DNA of 14,811 bases from Saprospiraceae bacterium (GTDB lineage Bacteria; Bacteroidota; Bacteroidia; Bacteroidales; JAIPBB01), in NCBI GenBank assembly GCA_021739805.1, contig JAIPBB010000113.1, positions 1-14,811 on the forward strand, written 5' to 3'. Under the pieces are notes generated by a model. It saw only the letters and a list, made by a program, of their open reading frames with translations. It did no database searches and was not told where the DNA came from. Below, in pieces: positions 1 through 6,478 of this stretch. The position numbers and the translations under genes were made by a program. Positions within the stretch are counted from its first letter, which is position 1, and each line of letters opens with the position of its first letter.

Positions 1-1602
1 ACTGACATAATAACAAGAGATGGAAATTGTATAATCAAGCAAGATTGGTTTGCTCGACTTTATGAAACTGAATTAAAAAACATAAACAAAAAAATAAAAG
101 ACTTCCAAAAAGAACTGGAAGATCCAAAATCTGATATTTCTGAATCGAGAAAAAGAGATTACAAAATATATCAATCATGTTTACATACAGCATTTTATAA
201 TGATCTTCAAAATAATAGAGAACCGAAAATAACAGACGATGAGTTGTCCATTTTATTGACTTTATCTAACAAATTAGAACTTTCGCAAGAAGAAATAAAA
301 CTAATTAACTACTTGATTCTTCCAGCCAAAAAAATGGAAATTGACTGTATAATTAACGACTTAAAAAATCTTGGTATAATTTTCTATTCTAAAAAATTGA
401 GTACAATTTATGTTGCTGACGAAATGGTCAGAGTTCTAAGAAAAATTCGAGAAAAAGAAATTGCGGATAAGTTTTTTAGACGAATTCTAAAATTATTCAG
501 AGAGCCACAAATCAACTTAATTTGTAAAAAATATAATATTGACCGGAAATTAATTCTCAATCAAAAAATTAAAGAAATTATTAAAGCCGGAATATCCTTC
601 AAAGGTGTTTTAACAAATGATGTTTACAAAATTGACGCATCTCTTTCAGATAAAAAGAATTTCCTAAATGATCTTTGGAGTAATGGATTAAAAATATCAT
701 CACCTCTTAAAGGAACAACTACAGAAGATAAAATAGAAAATATCATTGCATATTTTGAAGCTATAGAAAGAGATGATAAAGTTAGCATATCAATTGATGG
801 GTATGAAAAATTATTAATGGATCTTAGTGAAACATTACCAAATTTAAATAATCAAATTAAATCTGAGTTTGAGATTCAAGATGAAAATGTTTTTAATAGT
901 AGTCTCCTACTTGATTACAATATTAAGCCAAGAGATATTATAGATATTATTAATACTGAGGATTTAGAAGCTTTTTGCAAAGTTAGAAATATTAAAACAA
1001 GAGGAGATATTACTGATAATATACTTGACACCTATAAAGACTCTGAAAATCTATATCTTGAAAATTATGTTAATATTGGGTTTAGAGATTTAAATACTCT
1101 TAAAGAAAATGGAATTAATATCAAAGAAATTGATTTAGGGTTAAAATTTGAAGAATTAACAAAATTCATATTTGATCAATTAGGATTCAATGTTGATGAA
1201 AAACTTAAAAAGGAATTAAATACTAAAAAGGATAAGATTGATATTCTGCTCAATTTAGGTGACAAAAATTTGATTTTAATTGAATGCAAAACGGTAAAAG
1301 AAAGTGGTTATAATAAATTTAGTTCAGTTTCAAGGCAAATGAAAGCATATACTGGTCTTGCAAAATCCAATGATTACAATATCATTAAATCTTTATTAAT
1401 AGCTCCAGATTTTAGTGATGATTTTATTAATGAAACTGAACTTGAATATGATTTAAATTTGTCTTTAATTACTGCATCTTCGCTTCTTAAAATACTTGAT
1501 GGATTTAAAAAATCAAAAAAACACAAACAATTTCCTTACAAACTATTAATGAGAGATGTTTTAATTCAAGAGGATAGAATTATAAAAGCTATTGGAAATT
1601 AG
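1..1602 (+). CDS. PD-(D/E)XK (Mrr-like) restriction-endonuclease-fold protein, 5' end outside window
   Basis: The frame is open from base 1 without a stop, so 533 residues of the C-terminal part are visible and the true start lies upstream; the TTG at 244 is only an internal codon. Numbering from the first visible codon, the C-terminal domain (about 375-515) carries a nuclease core: E384/E385 in GLKFEELT, D414 in KIDILL, and E428-C429-K430 in LIECKT. This is the E...D...ExK arrangement of Mrr-type restriction endonucleases. The N-terminal visible part is charged and helical (EELS-type helices near 82-105), with no motif I can name. By family knowledge this would be a DNA-cleaving enzyme; target and partners are unknown. 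It ends 73 bp before a convergent HEPN-like operon, suggesting a defence-rich neighbourhood. The nuclease fold is fairly sure, the specific family is not. Confidence 0.75.
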   Translation, partial: TDIITRDGNCIIKQDWFARLYETELKNINKKIKDFQKELEDPKSDISESRKRDYKIYQSCLHTAFYNDLQNNREPKITDDELSILLTLSNKLELSQEEIKLINYLILPAKKMEIDCIINDLKNLGIIFYSKKLSTIYVADEMVRVLRKIREKEIADKFFRRILKLFREPQINLICKKYNIDRKLILNQKIKEIIKAGISFKGVLTNDVYKIDASLSDKKNFLNDLWSNGLKISSPLKGTTTEDKIENIIAYFEAIERDDKVSISIDGYEKLLMDLSETLPNLNNQIKSEFEIQDENVFNSSLLLDYNIKPRDIIDIINTEDLEAFCKVRNIKTRGDITDNILDTYKDSENLYLENYVNIGFRDLNTLKENGINIKEIDLGLKFEELTKFIFDQLGFNVDEKLKKELNTKKDKIDILLNLGDKNLILIECKTVKESGYNKFSSVSRQMKAYTGLAKSNDYNIIKSLLIAPDFSDDFINETELEYDLNLSLITASSLLKILDGFKKSKKHKQFPYKLLMRDVLIQEDRIIKAIGN

Positions 1603-1645
1603 AAACAGTATGGTTAGGATCTATTGGAGTCTTAATTTAAAAAAC

Positions 1646-1668
1646 TTATTCTTTTAATATAAGAATAA
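1646..1668. terminator. AT-only hairpin between convergent genes
   Basis: TTATTCTT (1646-1653) and AAGAATAA (1661-1668) form a perfect 8-bp inverted repeat with a 7-nt loop, in the 72-bp gap between the convergent nuclease and HEPN genes. A-rich sequence lies on its left and AT-rich sequence on its right. It could serve as a weak bidirectional terminator, but the stem is nearly all A:T, so the call is tentative. Confidence 0.35.
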
Positions 1669-1674
1669 ATAATT

Positions 1675-2061
1675 TTAGTTGCTATTATAGCATTCATTGT
1701 AAATTGTTGACAAATATTGTTTAGACTTTTCAGCTTCGGCAATTGTTACCTTGTAAGTTGTATATCTTGAATATCTTGACCTATCATCTAACCATTTATA
1801 TTTATGTGCAATAATTGGAAATTTATCATATACTAATCTTTCTCTTGCAGCATGTCTTCCATTCATTTGATATGCATTTTTAACTTCACTTATGTTTTTG
1901 CAATATTTAGAATTAATATCACATGGCAGTATAGAGTCTTCAACAAAATGAATTGCAGCATAAAAAGCCGTGGTAATTACCCAATCATAATACTTTTTAC
2001 CTGCTAATATTTCGTCCGAAAATTTTCTGTTTCTTTCTCCGTGTGTTTTTTTATTACTCAT
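1675..2061 (-). CDS. HEPN-like domain protein, second gene of a two-gene module
   Basis: A 128-residue, mostly helical protein. The segment YYDWVITTAFYAAIHFVED (24-42) matches the first long helix of HEPN-type proteins, where an A-F-Y-A-A-x-H pattern is common. Residues 69-100 hold R69-H70, F81-P82 and RSRYSRY (94-100), like the second conserved helix of small HEPN proteins. HEPN proteins are often RNases in toxin-antitoxin, abortive-infection or CRISPR ancillary systems. The canonical R-x4-6-H catalytic motif is not obvious here, so nuclease activity is inference and a non-catalytic HEPN role is possible. The ATG overlaps the stop of the preceding gene by one base (TAATG), implying translational coupling. 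The operon is driven by the promoter at 2598-2627. It has no visible targeting signal and is probably cytoplasmic. Confidence 0.6.
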   Translation of the reverse strand: MSNKKTHGERNRKFSDEILAGKKYYDWVITTAFYAAIHFVEDSILPCDINSKYCKNISEVKNAYQMNGRHAARERLVYDKFPIIAHKYKWLDDRSRYSRYTTYKVTIAEAEKSKQYLSTIYNECYNSN

Positions 2062-2576
2062 TAATATTCTTCAGTATAGCCAAAACCATCTTCAAGCAAT
2101 AACTTTTTATTAAGGTTATTATTTCCAATTATACCTATATCTAATTGCTCATTAAATAGTTTTAAAAATATATTTCTATTTTCATGTATTTTTGTATAAG
2201 CCTTATCAACAAAATCATCATTTATTAATATATCATCCGGAACAGATAAAATTACACTTGGACGATTTGGTTGTAAATTAATGTGTAATGAAATGGAATT
2301 ATAACCTTCTTCTTTAAGATATGAAATTACATTTTGAGAAAGTATATATATTTGATTCGCCTTTTGAGTAAACTTTTCAATTTCATTAGCGATAATCCTT
2401 TCTATAAATTCTTTTTGTCCTGACTTCTCTCCATCCGAGAATCCCTGACTATAAGCCTCGGCAACTACATTAACAGGGTAGTAACCTTCTGAACTTTTAG
2501 ACTTAACATGATCTTTGCAATTATCTAAATATTTATAGAATGATTCTGAACCTCGTGATAATACTTTTGCTTCCAT
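2061..2576 (-). CDS. Unrecognised 171-aa protein, partner of the HEPN-like protein
   Basis: I do not recognise this family. The N-terminal two thirds look helical, with a glycine-containing stretch (EAYSQGFSDGEKSGQKEF, about 41-58) and a helix rich in E, K and Q up to about residue 90. The last part alternates beta- and alpha-like segments (ISLHINLQPNRPSVILSVPD, about 95-114). It has no signal peptide, membrane segment or DNA-binding helix-turn-helix that I can see. It is the first gene of a two-gene operon and its stop overlaps the ATG of the HEPN-like gene by one base, so the two products are probably made in fixed ratio and may interact. Position and size suit an antitoxin or a regulatory partner, but this is inference from context only. 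The ATG lies about 20 nt downstream of a good promoter. Confidence 0.6.
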   Translation of the reverse strand: MEAKVLSRGSESFYKYLDNCKDHVKSKSSEGYYPVNVVAEAYSQGFSDGEKSGQKEFIERIIANEIEKFTQKANQIYILSQNVISYLKEEGYNSISLHINLQPNRPSVILSVPDDILINDDFVDKAYTKIHENRNIFLKLFNEQLDIGIIGNNNLNKKLLLEDGFGYTEEY

Positions 2577-2596
2577 CTTTTTTGATTAAACAGTTC

Positions 2597-2653
2597 GCAA
2601 ATATAACGGTTTTTGTGTAAATGCAAATATAATAACAATATTAGCAAATATAA
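2597..2653. repeat. Three copies of GCAAATATAA upstream of the HEPN operon
   Basis: The identical 10-mer GCAAATATAA occurs at 2597-2606, 2623-2632 and 2644-2653. On the minus strand each copy contains a perfect -7 box (TATATTTG). The first copy is the best -7 element and the second supplies its -33 TTTG. The others may be alternative start sites or operator copies for autoregulation. Confidence 0.5.
2598..2627 (-). promoter_or_regulatory. Bacteroidota-type promoter of the HEPN operon
   Basis: Read on the minus strand, TTTG (2624-2627) is followed after 18 nt by TATATTTG (2598-2605), matching the Bacteroidota -33 TTTG / -7 TAnnTTTG consensus. Transcription should start near 2592, leaving a short leader of about 15 nt before the ATG at 2576. 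Confidence 0.6.
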
Positions 2654-2752
2654 AAATAAAAAAAACTTTTCTCAACATTTATCTGTTTATTATTTTGATA
2701 CAAATAAGTATAGTTATTTTTTCCTAAATTTACCCTCCCAAAAACCAAATCA

Positions 2753-3988
2753 ATGAACAATATTTTCAAATTTGATTTAAGTGTTAAAGACTATAAAACC
2801 AGATTCTTATTTCTGTTTGGATTCTTTATTATTCTGTTTTTTATAATGCAGAATATAAATGACAGATTTTGGTTAAACGATTTTAAAGTTTATTATTCAT
2901 CTACAAAGGCATTTCTTAGTGGTGAGCAGATTTATGGAGTGTCCCATGGTTTAAGTTCAGGTTTTTTCAAATACTCTCCTTTTTCATTGATATTGTATGT
3001 TCCATTAGCAATTTTACCTTTTGGAGTGGCAAAAATTATATTCTTTTTCTTAACTGCTTTCTTTGCTGCTACAACGATTTTAATTTCAGAATCACTCTTT
3101 AAAGAATACTTTGAGAATTCAGTTTTAAAAAATGGTTGGATATTGTTTACTGTTTTCATTGTAATTGCAACTCATCTTTATCGTGAACTGCATTTGGGAA
3201 ATGTTAACCTTCTTTTGCTTTTGTTTTCATTAGTCTGCCTAAGTTTTTTACTAAAAGAAAAAAATATCTCTGCCGGATTAATGTATGCTTTGATTGTTTT
3301 GCTTAAGCCACATTTTTTGGTTCTGCTGCCATTACTAATTCTTAGAAAGAAATTCAAAACTACAATCACTTTTATTGCATCACTTTTTATTGGCTTTTTG
3401 TTTCCGGTTTTGTTTGTTGGTTTTAGCGGTAATACTTCATTGCACCAGGCTTGGCTCTCAACCATGAAAACTCATAATGTCAATTTGATTGAAAGTCAGG
3501 AGACAATATATTCATGGATTTATAAAATCATTAACCCAATTTTAAATATTAGTTCAACAAACGTTTTTATGATTGTGGTTTTGCTAATTGTAGGAGCTTT
3601 GATTCTTTGGTTGGTATTATCAAATTTTAAAAATGAGAAAAAGGATATTTACAAACAAAAAGACCTGAGTTTCACTTTTGAATTTGTTTTACTTATTGCA
3701 CTTATCCCAAATATCACTCACACTGATTCAGAGCACTTTCTTTTATCTTTACCACTAATATTTGTTGTAATACAGCAAGCGTTTTACTCTAAACCCAAGA
3801 ATTATTTGGTTTTGATTTTATCAATAATTGCATTTTTGCTCTATGGAGGAAATTTTTATGATTTGCTTGGAAAAGACTTATCATTGTGGGTAACAAAAAC
3901 AGGATTTTTAGGCTTGGGGAATGTGATAATAATTCTGATTAGCATTTATATTTTTAAAAGGAATTTGAATGTTCGGTTGGATGATTAA
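2753..3988 (+). CDS. GT87 / DUF2029 family membrane glycosyltransferase
   Basis: A 411-residue polytopic membrane protein with about nine to ten hydrophobic segments spread over its length. After the first TM (about 18-34) comes WLNDFKVYY, whose D43 sits where the catalytic Asp of GT-C enzymes of the DUF2029/GT87 family is found. It is followed by FKYSPFSLILYVPLAILPF, then HLGNVNLLLLLF (about 154-165) and KPHFLVLLPLLILRKKFK, all typical conserved blocks of this family. Members transfer sugars, usually mannose or arabinose, from polyprenyl-phosphate donors on the outer face of the inner membrane. The acceptor cannot be told from sequence. The gene stands alone. A weak -7-like TAAATTTA lies at 2725-2732 without a well-spaced -33. 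A repeat array begins directly after the stop codon. The family call is fairly confident; substrate is unknown. Confidence 0.8.
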   Translation: MNNIFKFDLSVKDYKTRFLFLFGFFIILFFIMQNINDRFWLNDFKVYYSSTKAFLSGEQIYGVSHGLSSGFFKYSPFSLILYVPLAILPFGVAKIIFFFLTAFFAATTILISESLFKEYFENSVLKNGWILFTVFIVIATHLYRELHLGNVNLLLLLFSLVCLSFLLKEKNISAGLMYALIVLLKPHFLVLLPLLILRKKFKTTITFIASLFIGFLFPVLFVGFSGNTSLHQAWLSTMKTHNVNLIESQETIYSWIYKIINPILNISSTNVFMIVVLLIVGALILWLVLSNFKNEKKDIYKQKDLSFTFEFVLLIALIPNITHTDSEHFLLSLPLIFVVIQQAFYSKPKNYLVLILSIIAFLLYGGNFYDLLGKDLSLWVTKTGFLGLGNVIIILISIYIFKRNLNVRLDD

Positions 3989-4053
3989 GTCATTGATGGT
4001 CATTAAGTAGTCATTAAGTGGTCATTAGGTTGTCATTAAGTTGTCATTCAATT
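3989..4053 (+). repeat. Tandem 11-bp GTCATTAAGTn repeat, six copies
   Basis: GTCATT begins at 3989, 3999, 4010, 4021, 4032 and 4043, giving spacings of 10, 11, 11, 11 and 11 bp with spacers such as AAGTA, AAGTG, AGGTT and AAGTT. The first copy touches the stop codon of the GT87 gene. The spacing is about one DNA turn. It is the left half of an inverted composite whose right half carries AAATGAC boxes (4069-4145). Confidence 0.85.
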
Positions 4054-4075
4054 GCTAATATTACAATTAAATGAC
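4043..4075 (+). terminator. Hairpin at the centre of the first repeat array
   Basis: GTCATTCAATTG (4043-4054) pairs with CAATTAAATGAC (4064-4075) over 11 of 12 positions around a 9-nt loop. It joins the GTCATT half to the AAATGAC half of the array. It could stop transcripts of the upstream GT87 gene or be a by-product of repeat inversion. No U-tract follows, so a classical terminator is doubtful. Confidence 0.4.
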
Positions 4076-4145
4076 GCAAAGCAAATGACGGCGGAGCCTA
4101 ATGTCAGCGAAGCGAATTACATCCGACAACTAAGGGATAAATGAC
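4069..4145 (+). repeat. AAATGAC boxes with intervening mini-hairpins
   Basis: AAATGAC at 4069-4075, 4083-4089 and 4139-4145, with decayed copies TAATGTC (4099-4105) and GAATTAC (4114-4120), alternate with short self-complementary inserts: GC-AAA-GC (4076-4082), GGC-GGA-GCC (4090-4098), GC-GAA-GC (4107-4113) and ATCC-loop-GGAT (4121-4138). Stem sequences differ between inserts but stay paired. This is the same family as 4859-4940. Confidence 0.75.
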
Positions 4146-4182
4146 CAAAAGTACTATAGAGATTTAAATCAATAAAGAAAAT

Positions 4183-4692
4183 ATGGACGCAAACGAAGCA
4201 ATTTTTACAAGAAGAAGCATAAGAAAATACACCAGTCAAACAATTTCTGATGAATTGGTTAAGCTGTTAATTGAAGCAGGAATGTTCGCACCTTCAGCAC
4301 GGAATCTTCAACCCTGGCATTTTCTTGTTGTCAGAGACAGAAAGACACTTGATGAATTAGCCGAAATTCAACCTAATGGAAAAATGTTAAAACATGCACC
4401 TTTAGCAATTCTAATTTGTGGCGATATAAGCATTGAGACTATGGAAAGTTATCTGATTCAAAATTGTACGGCAGCATTACAAAACATCTTGCTTTCGGCT
4501 CACGCTAATGGGCTTGGAGCTGTTTGGACCGGAGTTCATCCAAAAGAAGATAGAATAAAAGGAATTATAGATTTATTCAATCTTCCTGAGAAGATTGTTC
4601 CAATTGCACTTTTGTCAATTGGTTATCCTGCTGAAACAGTTAAAAAACCGGAAAGGTTTAATGAAGATAAAGTGCATTATGAAAGATGGTAA
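4183..4692 (+). CDS. Nitroreductase-family FMN-dependent NAD(P)H oxidoreductase
   Basis: A 169-residue protein of the short nitroreductase class. The N-terminal RRSIRKY (10-16) is the phosphate/FMN-binding start typical of the family, followed by APSARNLQPWHFLVV (about 38-52), the core FMN-contacting segment. Later blocks are QNCTAALQNILLSAHANGLG with AVWTGVHP, which lines the flavin pocket, and LLSIGYPAE near the end, with a family-typical HYERW terminus. Such enzymes act as cytoplasmic homodimers and transfer hydride from NAD(P)H through FMN to quinones, nitroaromatics or other acceptors; the natural substrate here is unknown. No Bacteroidota promoter is evident in the 37 bp between the repeat array and the ATG, so it may depend on a promoter inside or upstream of the array. 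It converges on the DUF4197 gene across another repeat element. Confidence 0.9.
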   Translation: MDANEAIFTRRSIRKYTSQTISDELVKLLIEAGMFAPSARNLQPWHFLVVRDRKTLDELAEIQPNGKMLKHAPLAILICGDISIETMESYLIQNCTAALQNILLSAHANGLGAVWTGVHPKEDRIKGIIDLFNLPEKIVPIALLSIGYPAETVKKPERFNEDKVHYERW

Positions 4693-4723
4693 ATTCACCA
4701 CAGTTCTAATACAAATTTCTATT

Positions 4724-4780
4724 GTAATTAAGTAGTCATTCAGTAGTCATTCAGTGGTCATTCGAAGCGTCATTGCGAGG
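4724..4780 (+). repeat. GTCATT tandem repeat, left arm of composite element
   Basis: GTCATT begins at 4735, 4746, 4757 and 4769, with a decayed GTAATT at 4724. Periods are 11, 11, 11 and 12 bp, with spacers AAGTA, CAGTA, CAGTG and CGAAGC. The last copy runs into the GTCATTGCGAG palindrome. It is the same unit as the 3989-4053 array. Confidence 0.8.
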
Positions 4781-4860
4781 GAGGAACGACTGAAGCAATC
4801 CCTTGTAGTATAGTTCGGTGATAAATCAAACAGATTGCTTCGCTTCGCTCGCAATGACGC
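4767..4860. repeat. GTCATTGCGAG...GAAGCAATC palindromic intergenic repeat
   Basis: GCGTCATTGCGAG (4767-4779) and CTCGCAATGACGC (4848-4860) are a perfect 13-bp inverted repeat. Inside them GAAGCAATC (4792-4800) pairs perfectly with GATTGCTTC (4833-4841), giving a 94-bp element with a 32-bp centre. This GTCATTGCGAGCGAAGCGAAGCAATC sequence is a known dispersed palindrome in many bacterial groups and gives spurious CERSEAI translations. It lies between convergent genes, as REP/MITE-like elements often do, and carries no gene. Confidence 0.85.
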
Positions 4861-4940
4861 CCAAAGGGCAAATGACGTCCGAAGGACAAATGACATGCGA
4901 AGCATAAATGACACGAAGTAAATGACACGAAGTAAATGAC
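4859..4940 (+). repeat. AAATGAC boxes with variable-stem mini-hairpins, right arm of composite element
   Basis: AAATGAC at 4870, 4888, 4906, 4920 and 4934 alternates with five perfect mini-palindromes: GCCC-AAA-GGGC (4859-4869), GTCC-GAA-GGAC (4877-4887), ATGC-GAA-GCAT (4895-4905) and AC-GAA-GT twice (4913-4919, 4927-4933). Boxes and three-base loops are nearly constant, while stems differ in sequence and length yet remain fully self-complementary. It ends 13 bp before the stop codon of the convergent DUF4197 gene. Confidence 0.85.
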
Positions 4941-4953
4941 AACTTTATGGTAT

Positions 4954-5658
4954 TTACTTTGCAAACACCTTCTTCAGTATATCTGTAACTCTGGCAACAG
5001 GGTCTGTTCGGATTTTCTTTTCTTCTTCAGCTATTTTGAAAAACAATCCGTCCATTGCTTTTTCAGTTACATATTTTGTGAGATCGGTTTCAACTTTAGT
5101 TACAAATGGAATTTTATTGTAAATGCCGGTTATATCATCCCAGTATTTTGTTACGGCAACCTGGTCGAGAGTTTGTTGTACTTTTGGTTGAAACAATTTA
5201 AACAACTCTGCACTTGTTTTATCCTTGAAATAGTTGGTTGCTGCATTGTCAGGTCCTTGCAAAATTTGCTTAGCATCAGCAAAACTCATTGATTTAACTG
5301 CATTAGCAAAAATTGGAGTTGCTTGTTTAACTGCTTCACTTGCTCCTTTGTTCATATTCACAACAAATTCATCAACTTTATTACCCATACCTATTTGACG
5401 AAGCTTTTCTTCAACTTTCTGAGCTTCGGGTGGGAAAGGAATTTTTAAAACAGGATTATTAAGAAAACCGCCCTCTTGACTTAAATTGCCAACTGCATTC
5501 TTGGTTCCTACATTAAGAGCGTCTTTTAAACCTGCAACAATTTCGCTATTAGTAAGTGGTGCCGGACCTTGAGGAGCCATACCAATTATGGATTCCAAAA
5601 CATCACATGATGATAATGTGAAAATTATTGCAATTAGAACTAGATTAAATTTTTTCAT
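4954..5658 (-). CDS. DUF4197 domain lipoprotein
   Basis: A 234-residue protein starting with a lipoprotein signal (MKKFNLVLIAIIFTLSSC), with the lipobox cysteine at position 18, so it should be lipid-anchored in the periplasm or outer membrane. The body reads LTNSEIVAGLKDALNVGTKNAV, then PFPPEAQKVEEKLRQIGMG, VNRAAE-like KGASEAVKQATPIFANAV, ADAKQILQGPDNAATNYF and KYWDDITGIYNKIP. These are the hallmark blocks of DUF4197, a widespread all-helical family in Bacteroidota and Proteobacteria with no established function. The length is usual for the family. It is divergent from frr across 165 bp; I see no perfect minus-strand TAnnTTTG there. It converges with the nitroreductase gene across the composite repeat. 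Confidence 0.9.
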   Translation of the reverse strand: MKKFNLVLIAIIFTLSSCDVLESIIGMAPQGPAPLTNSEIVAGLKDALNVGTKNAVGNLSQEGGFLNNPVLKIPFPPEAQKVEEKLRQIGMGNKVDEFVVNMNKGASEAVKQATPIFANAVKSMSFADAKQILQGPDNAATNYFKDKTSAELFKLFQPKVQQTLDQVAVTKYWDDITGIYNKIPFVTKVETDLTKYVTEKAMDGLFFKIAEEEKKIRTDPVARVTDILKKVFAK

Positions 5659-5756
5659 GTCTTTTTATTTAATTGTTTATTAATAAATGATTTAATTTCT
5701 GTGTAACAAATTATTTTTATAAAAGTATAATTATTCAAAAAAACTGATTTTGAAAA

Positions 5757-5786
5757 TTTGAATTAGCAAGATAAGTATTAAATTTG
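5757..5786 (+). promoter_or_regulatory. Bacteroidota-type promoter of frr
   Basis: TTTG (5757-5760), an 18-nt spacer, then TAAATTTG (5779-5786) match the -33/-7 consensus with the same spacing as the HEPN operon promoter. Start of transcription is expected near 5793, about 30 nt before the frr ATG. Confidence 0.6.
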
Positions 5787-5823
5787 CTTCTGCAAAATTT
5801 TAAACGCAAAAATAATAATAATC

Positions 5824-6387
5824 ATGACTGAAGAATCGGAACTTTGCCTTGAGATGGCAGAAGAAGGTATGCAAAATTGCATTATTTACCTTGAAAAAGA
5901 GCTTCAAAAAATTCGAGCCGGTAAAGCAAGCCCTGCGATGCTTGATAGCATAAAAGTTGATAATTATGGCGTTATGGCTCCAATTAATCAGGTTGCTAAC
6001 ATAAACACTCCTGATGCACGACTGATTATTGTTCAACCCTGGGATAAAAGCATGCTTGAGAAAATCGAAAGAGCCATTATAAATGGAAATCTTGGTTTTA
6101 ATCCAATGAATGATGGGGTTGTTATCAGAATTAGCGTTCCACCATTAACAGAAGAAAGAAGAATTGATCTTGTTAAAAAGGCAAAAGCTGAAGGAGAAAG
6201 TGGAAAAGTTGCAGTTAGAAATATTAGAAGAACTGCAAATGATGAGGCTAAAAGCCTTGAAAAAGATGGTGTTCCGGAAGATGAAGTAAAACGCTTAATT
6301 GAAAAAATTCAAGAACTCACAAATAAATTCACTGATGCAATCGATAAGCTTCTGGAAAAGAAGGAAAAAGATATTATGACGGTTTAA
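5824..6387 (+). CDS. frr: Ribosome recycling factor
   Basis: A 187-residue protein with the normal RRF length and blocks: an N-terminal helix leading to LEKELQKIRAGKASPAML, then IKVDNYGVMAPINQVANI, DARLIIVQPWDKSMLEKIERAI, NLGFNPMNDGVVIRISVPPLTEERR and the C-terminal KVAVRNIRRTANDEAKSLEKDG coiled helix. With elongation factor G it splits post-termination ribosomes into subunits so they can be reused, and it is generally essential. The start MTEESELCLEMAEEGM fits the Bacteroidota version. In many bacteria frr follows pyrH; here it is preceded by a divergent lipoprotein gene and has its own promoter at 5757-5786. Its 3' end abuts a GTCATT repeat array. Confidence 0.97.
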   Translation: MTEESELCLEMAEEGMQNCIIYLEKELQKIRAGKASPAMLDSIKVDNYGVMAPINQVANINTPDARLIIVQPWDKSMLEKIERAIINGNLGFNPMNDGVVIRISVPPLTEERRIDLVKKAKAEGESGKVAVRNIRRTANDEAKSLEKDGVPEDEVKRLIEKIQELTNKFTDAIDKLLEKKEKDIMTV

Positions 6388-6396
6388 ATAAAAAAA

Positions 6397-6478
6397 GTCA
6401 TTCGCTTCGCGTCATTCAGTAGTCATTCTCTTCGCGTCATTCAGTAGTCATTCGCTTCGCTGTCATTTAATTGTTATT
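6397..6478 (+). repeat. Alternating 14-bp and 11-bp GTCATT repeat array
   Basis: GTCATT begins at 6397, 6411, 6422, 6436, 6447 and 6462, with a decayed GTTATT at 6473. Two unit types alternate: GTCATT plus CGCTTCGC or CTCTTCGC (14 bp), and GTCATT plus CAGTA (11 bp). This gives a 25-bp higher-order period (6397, 6422, 6447). The CGC-TTC-GCG insert is the mini-hairpin of the other arrays in reverse orientation. The array lies between the convergent frr and radical-SAM genes. CATTAT-rich degenerate sequence continues to about 6520. Confidence 0.85.

Noticed and set aside
244..246. TTG at 244 as the start of the nuclease gene
   Set aside because: The same frame stays open to base 1 with protein-like composition, so the gene is simply cut by the window edge.
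2932..3465. Minus-strand ORFs inside the GT87 gene
   Set aside because: They lie wholly opposite a well-supported coding frame and show no family features of their own.
3989..4053. CRISPR array
   Set aside because: The repeat units are 6-11 bp with no unique spacers of CRISPR size; it is a simple tandem repeat.
4770..4964. 64-codon minus-strand ORF containing RHCERSEAIC
   Set aside because: It is the translation of the GTCATTGCGAG palindrome and the AAATGAC boxes, a well-known spurious product of this repeat.
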